A stretch of 5,114 bases of DNA from positions 1 to 5,114 of the forward strand of contig CAKSVM010000147.1 in the NCBI GenBank assembly GCA_934503195.1. The letters run 5' to 3'. The position numbers and the translations under genes are program-made. The notes under the pieces were generated by a model. That model was not told where the DNA came from. It did not search any database and saw only the letters and a program-made list of their open reading frames with translations. How positions within the stretch are numbered: the first letter of the stretch is position 1; each line of letters opens with the position of its first letter. This DNA is from an uncultured Eubacteriales bacterium (lineage in GTDB: Bacteria; Bacillota; Clostridia; Oscillospirales; CAG-272). Positions 1-5,114 of the stretch are shown here, one piece after another.

Positions 1-2
1 GA

Positions 3-755
3 CACCGCATGGAGGATCTCCACTGGCATCAGTACTACGAAGTCCTCTTCGTCAGAAAATCCGGCGGATACACCGTCATGAACAGCGGAAACTCCCACGT
101 CGGCAGCGTCCCCGAGATCTTCATCCACCGCCCCTACACGCCGCACAAGATCATCAACGACACGGGCGAAATCTACGAACGCTACATAGTCTACGCCTAT
201 AAAAATACCCTGCGCGAGTTCTCGGAGCGGATTCTCGACCTCTCGGTCTTCGATAAGGCCTGCATGATCTGCGTGAGGCCGGACGAAACGGAAGCCCGCG
301 AGCTCGCGGGAATCTGCGACAAGATCCGCGACGCCGACGTCGCGAAGGATCAGACCGAGGCGTCGATCCTGATCGCCCTTCTCCTTCACCGCCTTATGAA
401 ATTCATCGCGGGCGGCCGCTGCGAGATCTTCCGCTCAAACGCCGAATACATTCAGGATGTCCTCCAGTACATCGACGGCAATTTCGCCGAGAATCTGACC
501 GTCGCGTCGCTCTGCGAAAAATTCAGCGTCGGCCACACAAAGCTCCTGTCAGATTTCAGAAAGGCGACCGGAATGACCTACAAGAAGTTCCTCACCGACC
601 TTAGAATGACCCGCGCCCGTGAGCTGATTCTCTCGGGTTCAAGCATAATAAACGCCTCGCTCGAAACGGGTTATTCGAGCGAAGCGCATTTCATCAAGGC
701 CTTCCGCAAGTATTACGGCACGACTCCGGGCGCGGCGCGCGATTCGCGGATCTGA
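3..755 (+). CDS. AraC-family transcriptional regulator, 5' end outside window
   Basis: Cytoplasmic DNA-binding regulator with an N-terminal cupin-like effector domain and a C-terminal AraC/XylS double helix-turn-helix. The reading frame is open to the window edge. The first Met codon (9-11) lies directly at the first cupin strand (LHWHQYYEVLFV), where family members usually have more upstream residues, so this is probably an internal Met and the true start lies before base 1. Counting from that Met, the cupin region covers about 1-75 (strands around HWHQYYEV and a PEIFIHRPYTPH segment), a helical linker about 90-140, and the HTH region about 145-243. The second recognition part reads INASLETGYSSEAHFIKAF, followed by the closing YYGTTPG motif. 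The effector is not predictable, although such genes commonly control carbohydrate uptake or use. It ends 5 bp before the stop codon of the convergent regulator. The AraC assignment is firm; the target is unknown. Confidence 0.9.
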   Translation, partial: HRMEDLHWHQYYEVLFVRKSGGYTVMNSGNSHVGSVPEIFIHRPYTPHKIINDTGEIYERYIVYAYKNTLREFSERILDLSVFDKACMICVRPDETEARELAGICDKIRDADVAKDQTEASILIALLLHRLMKFIAGGRCEIFRSNAEYIQDVLQYIDGNFAENLTVASLCEKFSVGHTKLLSDFRKATGMTYKKFLTDLRMTRARELILSGSSIINASLETGYSSEAHFIKAFRKYYGTTPGAARDSRI

Positions 756-760
756 GGCTA

Positions 761-1690
761 TCATTTTTCCTTTGTCTTGTAGCCCTGAAAATTCCGCACC
801 GGCGGGTCTGGTGGCCGATGCTTGATCGTCTCCGGCTCGACCGTGAGCTTCTGATAATCTCGCGGCGAAATTCCCGCGACCCGCCTGAAAACGTCGCCCA
901 TGTAGCTCGGACTCGAAAATCCGCACTCGGCCGCGACCTCCGAGATCGTCTTCCCGCCGTGCCGCAGAAGCTCCATTGCCTTTTTCATCCGGATGTCGGT
1001 CAGAAATTCGCCGAAATTCATCCCGGTACACTCGGGAAAGAGCTTCGACAGCCGCCCGGGCGACGTGTAGACCGCCTCCGCGACGCTTTTCAGAGTCAGA
1101 TTCGTCCTGTAGTTCTGCTTTATGTACCCGATCGCCTGAGTCACGGCCGGGTTCGATTTCAGATTCGTGGTCGCCTTTGTGACCTCCGAAAGGCGGCAGA
1201 GGAAATCGAACATCAACGCCTCAAACCGCGCCATCCCGACCTCCGACGCGAGATCGTCGTTGTCAAGGCAGGAGATCAGGTCAAACAGCCGCTCGAATTC
1301 CGGCCGTCTCTTCGCCGGAATCGACACCATGTGCGGCGAAAGGCAGTCAAAGAGCGATTCTCGCTCAATGATATCGCCGAAGCGTTCGAATGAGTCCTTT
1401 GAGAAATAGATTATCAGCCGGTAATGCGGCTTTGTGTCGGTCGAGGTCGAGCGGTGATTCTCGCCGGGATGGATGATCATCAGATCTCCCTCTGAAAGAT
1501 CGTAGCTCATATCGTCAACTATGTAACGCTTCGTACCGCTTTTCAAATAATAAAGCTCGTATTCGAACGCGTGAAAATGGAAGTAGGGCATTGAGGTTCC
1601 GCGGGGATTTTTCATGTTGTCGACATAGAATCTCACATTGTAATTGCACTCAATCGCGGGCTTTTCGCCGCCGTCGTTCTTTATTTCCAT
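761..1690 (-). CDS. AraC-family transcriptional regulator with cupin sensor domain
   Basis: Complete 309-residue regulator, close to the usual AraC-family length. The N-terminal cupin-like ligand-binding domain spans about 20-100: HFHAFEYELYYLKSG matches the first strands, and LSEGDLMIIHPGENH is the typical turn with a His. A helical linker covers about 125-175. The double HTH covers about 183-282, with AEAVYTSPGRLSKLF as the first recognition helix region and ISEVAAECGFSSPSYMGDVFRRVAGISP as the second, ending in PRDYQKL. The 27-residue tail after this is Pro/Lys-rich and not part of the fold. The ATG at 1690-1688 is supported by an AGGGAGGGAG ribosome binding site at 1704-1695 (- strand). 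The gene is divergent from the solute-binding lipoprotein, so I infer that it regulates that gene and possibly itself. The sugar or other effector cannot be named from sequence. Confidence 0.95.
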   Translation of the reverse strand: MEIKNDGGEKPAIECNYNVRFYVDNMKNPRGTSMPYFHFHAFEYELYYLKSGTKRYIVDDMSYDLSEGDLMIIHPGENHRSTSTDTKPHYRLIIYFSKDSFERFGDIIERESLFDCLSPHMVSIPAKRRPEFERLFDLISCLDNDDLASEVGMARFEALMFDFLCRLSEVTKATTNLKSNPAVTQAIGYIKQNYRTNLTLKSVAEAVYTSPGRLSKLFPECTGMNFGEFLTDIRMKKAMELLRHGGKTISEVAAECGFSSPSYMGDVFRRVAGISPRDYQKLTVEPETIKHRPPDPPVRNFQGYKTKEK

Positions 1691-1709
1691 ATATCTCCCT
1701 CCCTAAATA

Positions 1710-1738
1710 ATTATATCACACCGCGCGTCATTTGTAAA
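1710..1738 (-). promoter_or_regulatory. Promoter of the divergent AraC regulator
   Basis: On the - strand there is a TTTACA -35 (1738-1733, 5 of 6 consensus), a 17-bp spacer and a perfect TATAAT -10 (1715-1710) preceded by the extended -10 dinucleotide TG (1718-1717). This is a strong vegetative sigma-A type match. The predicted start near 1704-1702 falls at the edge of the ribosome binding site, so the leader would be only about 12-14 nt. The -35 lies inside the palindrome at 1729-1740, which suggests autoregulation. No experiment supports the start site. Confidence 0.75.
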
Positions 1739-1740
1739 TG
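1729..1740. repeat. 12-bp palindrome over the regulator -35, candidate operator
   Basis: CATTT-GT-AAATG is a perfect inverted repeat with a 2-bp centre. It covers the -35 hexamer of the leftward AraC promoter. Its right arm AAATG begins an AAATGG that recurs at 1744-1749 and 1809-1814. A protein bound here would be placed to block transcription of the regulator. AraC proteins usually bind direct repeats of longer sites, so a palindrome this short in AT-rich DNA could also be coincidence. Confidence 0.4.
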
Positions 1741-1741
1741 G

Positions 1742-1815
1742 CGAAATGGTTAATTTTTCTGTAATTTTATGCGAATCCGATGACAAATCAGTAGAATTCG
1801 TTCTTCCGAAATGGT
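1742..1815. repeat. 9-bp direct repeat CGAAATGGT, candidate regulator binding sites
   Basis: CGAAATGGT occurs at 1742-1750 and again at 1807-1815, 65 bp apart, which is close to six helical turns. The downstream bases are similar (TAAT versus ATAAT). The second copy overlaps the extended -10 of the lipoprotein promoter, and the first lies about 75 bp upstream of its probable start. This fits a pair of half-sites for the divergently encoded AraC protein, possibly with looping or repression. This is inference from position and repetition only. Confidence 0.4.
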
Positions 1816-1820
1816 ATAAT
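1791..1820 (+). promoter_or_regulatory. Promoter of the solute-binding lipoprotein gene
   Basis: A perfect TATAAT -10 at 1815-1820 is preceded by an extended -10 (TGG at 1812-1814). With a 17-bp spacer the -35 would be TAGAAT (1792-1797), which is weak. A good -10 with a poor -35 is typical of a promoter that needs an activator, and this fits the AraC gene next door. The start site should lie near 1827, giving a leader of about 25 nt that contains the GAAAGGAG ribosome binding site (1834-1841), 10 nt before the ATG. Confidence 0.7.
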
Positions 1821-1851
1821 AATCTCATACTAAGAAAGGAGAATTGAAAAA

Positions 1852-3297
1852 ATGAAGAAAACAATCACCTTGATGCTTCTCGCCGCTCTGCTCGCGTCGA
1901 CCTTCGCCTGCGGACAGTCAGAAGGCACGCCAAAGGACACCACCGCGTCCGGCGAAACCACTCCCGAAGTAACCACGGCTCCCGAGGAGACTCCCGATCT
2001 CCCTTCAGATCTCAGATATGACGGCTACACCTTCCGGATTCTCGCGCGCAAGTCGCCGACAGTCGAACAGGTCTTTATCGCCGACGAGACCGGAGACGTT
2101 TTAAGCGACTCGGTCTATAAGCGCAACGGCGCGGTTGAGGATCGTCTCGGAATCAGGTTTGAGGTCACCGAAAGCAGCAACAGCGACTGGGAAACCGACG
2201 CGCTCAACACAATCCTCTCCGGGGACGACACCTATGACGCGATCGCCGCGCACGCCCGCGCCTCGTTCACCTACGCGATGAACGAAACCGTCGTCAACTG
2301 GTTCGACATAGACAACATCAACCTCTCAAAGAGCTGGTGGAATCAGGACGCGATAAAGAATCTCGCTATAAACGGCAAACTCTACTCTATGGACGGCGAC
2401 ATTACCTACGCCACGCTCGGCGCGTCGGTCGGTATGGTCTTCAACAAGGGACTCTTCGACGACTATCAGCTCGAATACCCTTACGACCTCGTTGACGAGG
2501 GCAAGTGGACGTTCGACGTCTTTGACAAGTACGCGAGAACCTTCTCACAGGATCTCAACGGCGACGGAAAGAGGCAGATTGCCGACGATCTCTTCGGCTA
2601 CGGCTCGAACCACTGGCTCGGCCCGATCGAGGCACTTTACAGCACCGGAGAACGTATCATCACGGTAAACAAGGACGGAATCCCCGAGCTTACGCTTTAC
2701 AAAGAAGATGTCGTCGACGTCTTCGACAAGTATATGAATCTCCTTCTCTCGGACAGCGGCTGGAATCAGCTCGGCGGCGACGATCATCAGAAGGCCTTCT
2801 GCGACGGCAGAATGGGACTTGTCGACCTTGAGATCTCGCATCTCTCGGGCGGAATCTTCCGCGACGCGAACATCGAGTTCGGACTTGTTCCGTGGCCAAA
2901 GTACGACGAGTCGGTCGATAAGTACTACTCCTTCGTCGGCGCGGGACACACAATGTGGGTCGTTCCGGTCACGAACCCCGATCTTCCCCGCACCGGAGCG
3001 ATTCTCGAAATGATGGCGTACTACGGCCAGAAATACATCATCCCGGCTTACTACGACGTAACGCTTCAGAATAAGTACCTCCGCGACGACCGCTCGGTCG
3101 ATATGCTCGACTACATCAGAGCCGGAAGCGTCTTCGACCTCGGATACTACAACAACTCGCAGTTCGGCGGCGCGCTCGCAAACCCGGGCTACAACTTAGT
3201 TCACGACACGACCCTCTCGTTCGCGACTTTCTACGCCCAGAACGAGCAGTCGGTCAAGACTCTCATCGAAAAGTCGATGGAAAGCTACGCTGACTGA
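1852..3297 (+). CDS. Extracellular solute-binding lipoprotein of an ABC transporter
   Basis: Membrane-anchored binding protein that captures a solute, most likely a sugar or oligosaccharide by family resemblance, for ABC import. The 481 residues begin with a lipoprotein signal peptide: KK at 2-3, a hydrophobic core at 5-15, and a degenerate lipobox TFAC with Cys20 as the lipidated residue. Residues 21-52 form a Thr/Glu/Pro-rich tether. The mature fold contains the VYKRNGAVEDRLGI segment near 88-101, typical of family 1 binding proteins, and SWWNQDAIKNLAINGKLY near 161-178, as in many clostridial members. Residues 234-245 (DLNGDGKRQIAD) form an EF-hand-like calcium loop with Asp234, Asn236, Asp238 and Asp245. 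The start is supported by a strong ribosome binding site. A terminator follows 12 nt after the stop, and no permease genes are in the window, so it is transcribed alone. The ligand is unknown. Confidence 0.93.
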   Translation: MKKTITLMLLAALLASTFACGQSEGTPKDTTASGETTPEVTTAPEETPDLPSDLRYDGYTFRILARKSPTVEQVFIADETGDVLSDSVYKRNGAVEDRLGIRFEVTESSNSDWETDALNTILSGDDTYDAIAAHARASFTYAMNETVVNWFDIDNINLSKSWWNQDAIKNLAINGKLYSMDGDITYATLGASVGMVFNKGLFDDYQLEYPYDLVDEGKWTFDVFDKYARTFSQDLNGDGKRQIADDLFGYGSNHWLGPIEALYSTGERIITVNKDGIPELTLYKEDVVDVFDKYMNLLLSDSGWNQLGGDDHQKAFCDGRMGLVDLEISHLSGGIFRDANIEFGLVPWPKYDESVDKYYSFVGAGHTMWVVPVTNPDLPRTGAILEMMAYYGQKYIIPAYYDVTLQNKYLRDDRSVDMLDYIRAGSVFDLGYYNNSQFGGALANPGYNLVHDTTLSFATFYAQNEQSVKTLIEKSMESYAD

Positions 3298-3309
3298 AAA
3301 TAAGTCTTC

Positions 3310-3338
3310 ATTCCCCGCCCCGCGGCGGGAATTTTTTT
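3310..3338 (+). terminator. Rho-independent terminator of the lipoprotein gene
   Basis: A GC-rich hairpin pairs ATTCCC(C)GCC (3310-3319, one bulged C) with GGCGGGAAT (3324-3332) around a 4-nt loop, followed by a run of seven T (3332-3338). It starts 12 nt after the lipoprotein stop codon. On the opposite strand the hairpin lacks a T tract immediately after the stem, so it is directional for the + strand. Its T run touches the stop codon of the truncated regulator at 3339-3337. Confidence 0.88.
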
Positions 3339-4040
3339 ATTCTCCCCCGACCGTCAGCGCGATCTCCTGAACCGACATGACCGTCGAGCCGAGAAGAGCC
3401 TTCGCCTCGACGATGTGTATCGAGTTCGCGTACTGATTTATCGTCATCCCGCTCCGCCGCCTGAAAAGATGGCTCATGTGCGACTTGCTGTAATGCGTCT
3501 TCGCGCAGAGCGTCTCCAGACTCAGCTTTGAGTTGTGAAGCGTGTGGATCGCGTTGCAGATATCGTAGTAAAGCCTGTCCTCGTCCGACACGCGCTTTTG
3601 CGGAATCCGCTCGTCCTCGGCGTGATCGAGCCTGATCATGTCGCATAACGGCTCAATCAGCGTGTCGATAAGCTCCTTGTCGGGGATGGCGGCCGAGAGA
3701 TTCTCCTCGTAAACTCTCCGCGCCTCGCTCATATCGAGCCTGAAATCGCGGCAGAGAGCCTCCAGCATCCCCTGCCTTTTCGTAAAGCGGATGCCCCGCG
3801 GGCGGCCGGTAGCCGCTGACGCTGATGAATCCGATCGTCTCCGAATCGTATTTTATCGGATAGACGTATTCAAGCGCCCCCGCGTGGCAGCCCCCCCTGA
3901 AAGCCCCTGATCTCGCCGCAGCGTTCGCAGACCTTTTTCTGTAGCCTCACGCATTTCGCCAAGATATCGTCGTGCGTCTTTATATAGAGGTAATACGGGT
4001 TCGTGTGGAAGTTGAACTCGGCGAACTTGAAGTGAATCAT
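3337..4040 (-). pseudogene. Broken PocR-domain AraC-family regulator
   Basis: Remnant of a regulator with an N-terminal PocR-type sensory domain and a C-terminal AraC HTH. Three frames must be joined. The first, from ATG 4040 to about 3897, gives NPYYLYIKTHDD and a Cys pair (VCERC). The second, about 3896-3772, gives GCHAGALEYVYPI and TIGFISVSGY, hallmark PocR-domain segments. The third, 3771-3337, gives AIPDKELIDTLIEPLC, then the first HTH (LCAKTHYSKSHMSHLFRRRSGMT) and the start of the second (SVQEIALTVG). Removing one G from the run of seven at 3891-3897 and one from the run of four at 3769-3772 restores one 233-residue frame. Even so, the protein stops inside the second HTH, losing about 30-40 residues. 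ATG 4040 lacks a ribosome binding site, so the 5' end may also be lost. The last 143 residues remain as an uninterrupted ORF (3337-3768) but would lack the sensor. Family assignment is good. Whether the lesions are biological or sequencing errors is open. Confidence 0.8.
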
Positions 4041-4070
4041 ATTGAGTTTGTCAATAGAACGGAGGAAAAA

Positions 4071-5098
4071 ATGCGGATTTCAACAGATTTCTGCGGCGGA
4101 AACGCGGCGGAAATAAAGGTAAGCGGCGATAACGTGAGCTTCGTCCCGGATCTTCGCGACACGGAAAACGACTGGTTTTACTGGGCGGCCAGAGTCGACG
4201 GCGCGGCCTGAAGGACGATAAGATTCAGTGTCCCGCGCTGGGTCGGCCCCTTCGGCGCGGCGGTCAGCCGCGATCTTTACCACTGGGAATGGAGCGGAAA
4301 TTCCGACGGCGGCAGCTTCACCTACACCTTCGGAGAAGATGAGGAAAGCGTCTATTTCGCGCACGATCTGCTCTGTCACCCGTCGAGATTCCCCCTCTTC
4401 GCGGAAAGGCGCGGAATAATCGTGAAAACTCTCGCGGCCGATAACAAGGGGACGCCGATTCCGTACATAACGGTCGGAGAGGGCGAAAAAACCGTCCTTC
4501 TCGCCGCGCGCCAACCGGGGACTACGTGATGGAGGGGATAATCGACGAATACCTGAAAAATCCGCTTCCCGGCGTGAAAATCACCGCGATCCCCTTCATC
4601 GACGCCGACGGCGTCGTCCGCGGCGATCAGGGCAAGGATCGCCGCCCGCACGACCACAACCGCGACTACGGCGAATTCATTTACAACGGCACGAGGGCGG
4701 TCAGGTCGATAATGGACGCCGGAGGAGTGATCGCGGCCTTTGATTTCCATTCGCCGTGTCACCGCTATGGCCGGAACGACAAGGTTTTCTGCGTCAGAAA
4801 GCTGCCCGAAAAGCTCGACGACATGATCCTCTTCGGCAAATGCTTCGAGTCGGAAACCGGCGAAGACTTGCTGAAATACTCGACGTCAGACGACATCGAC
4901 CCCGGCGTCGAGTGGAACAAAGTCGGCCCGCACACGACCTTCGGAACCTTCTGCTCGGACTACCCGAGCGTCAGACTCGGCTTCACGCTCGAAACAACCT
5001 ACTTCGGCGAGCCGGGAAACGAGGTCACCGAGGAAAGACTCATCGGACTCGGAAAGAGCTTCTGGCGCGGCTTCGTCAAATATCTGAGTAAGCACTGA
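4071..5098 (+). pseudogene. Broken M14-family metallocarboxypeptidase
   Basis: Remnant of a zinc carboxypeptidase with an N-terminal beta domain resembling that of the cytosolic carboxypeptidase-like M14 group. ATG 4071 has an excellent GGAGG ribosome binding site (4061-4065). The N-terminal part reads TENDWFYWAARVDG, then an in-frame TGA (4209-4211). The same frame continues beyond it with RTIRFSVPRWVGPFG, SRDLYHWEWSG and VYFAHDLLCHPSRF up to VLLAAR at 4511. There the frame must shift by a deletion of 3n+1 bases, and the gene continues as DYVMEGIIDEYL to the stop at 5098. The expected HxxE zinc motif belongs right after VLLAAR and is missing. The rest of the site remains: NRD (Asn-Arg codons 4658-4663), DFHSP with the zinc-ligand His (4748-4750), and LETTYFG with the catalytic Glu (4991-4993). 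Without the zinc motif the product could not be a normal peptidase. The no-sorting-signal N terminus suggests a cytoplasmic origin. Confidence 0.82.
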
Positions 5099-5114
5099 AA
5101 GGAACGAATAATAT
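5098..5114 (+). promoter_or_regulatory. Possible ribosome binding site of a following gene
   Basis: AAAGGA (5098-5103), overlapping the last base of the peptidase stop, is followed 9 nt later by AT at the window edge. If the next base is G, a new gene would start at 5113 and be co-transcribed with the peptidase remnant. Only the Shine-Dalgarno-like sequence is visible. Confidence 0.4.

Noticed and set aside
725..770. Terminator formed by the CGCG...CGCG palindrome and the T run at 765-769
   Set aside because: The T run lies about 15 nt beyond the short stem, too far for a standard Rho-independent terminator.
639..1409. Open frames on both strands opposite the two left AraC genes
   Set aside because: They overlap clear AraC coding sequence, have low-complexity Arg/Ser-rich translations and lack ribosome binding sites. 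They are shadows of GC-rich genes.
2545..3013. Open frames overlapping the solute-binding protein gene
   Set aside because: No recognisable domain and no ribosome binding site; they overlap a well-supported gene in other frames.
4049..4054. Perfect TTGACA on the - strand as a -35 for the PocR/AraC gene
   Set aside because: No -10-like sequence occurs 16-18 bp downstream, and the predicted start would fall inside the coding region.
4093..4113. GCGGCGGAAA repeated with one base between copies
   Set aside because: A short repeat within coding sequence (Cys-Gly-Gly and Ala-Ala-Glu codons), most simply explained by codon bias.
4209..4211. Selenocysteine codon
   Set aside because: The site does not match a Cys/Sec position in the family, no convincing bacterial SECIS hairpin follows, and the change is explained by a single GGA to TGA mutation.
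4080..4514. Antisense open frame of 144 codons across the peptidase N-terminal region
   Set aside because: The + strand translation matches peptidase family sequence throughout, whereas the antisense product shows no motif.
4526..5098. Independent gene starting at GTG 4526
   Set aside because: The translation begins mid-domain in an M14 catalytic fold and there is no ribosome binding site. It is the 3' part of the broken peptidase.
1..5114. CRISPR arrays, tRNA or rRNA genes, insertion sequences, toxin-antitoxin or phage genes
   Set aside because: I saw no regularly spaced repeats, RNA gene signatures, terminal inverted repeats with a transposase, or matching protein motifs.

Overview
The window looks like a GC-moderate chromosome segment from an uncultured gut or rumen-type clostridium (Bacillota). 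The signs are strong AGGAGG-type ribosome binding sites, extended -10 promoters, a lipoprotein solute-binding protein with a Thr/Glu-rich tether, and several AraC-family regulators of the kind that flank carbohydrate-uptake genes in this group. No taxonomic marker gene is present, so the assignment is an inference.

The left part (1-3338) is intact. A 5'-truncated AraC-family regulator on the + strand (3-755) runs convergently into a second, complete AraC-family regulator on the - strand (761-1690), with only 5 bp between their stop codons. The second regulator is divergent from a family 1 type extracellular solute-binding lipoprotein (1852-3297). The 161-bp intergenic region carries a good promoter on each strand, a 12-bp palindrome over the regulator's -35, and a 9-bp direct repeat whose second copy overlaps the -10 of the lipoprotein gene. 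This is a classic arrangement for a local regulator controlling an uptake gene and itself. A Rho-independent terminator at 3310-3338 closes the lipoprotein transcript. No permease or ATPase genes are visible, so the binding protein is an orphan within this window.

The right part (3337-5098) consists of two head-to-head broken genes. On the - strand is a PocR-sensor/AraC regulator with two apparent +1 frameshifts in G runs and a C terminus cut off inside the second helix-turn-helix, exactly where the lipoprotein terminator begins. On the + strand is an M14-type metallocarboxypeptidase with an in-frame TGA in its N-terminal domain. A small deletion has also shifted its frame and removed the spot where the HxxE zinc motif should be. 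The rest of its active site (NRD, DFHSP, TLET) is still recognisable. The last bases look like the ribosome binding site of a next gene.

I do not see evidence for a novel multi-gene system. The points most worth checking are the clustered lesions in the right third (true decay versus assembly error), the candidate operator architecture at 1710-1820, and the orphan binding protein sitting among three AraC-type regulators.
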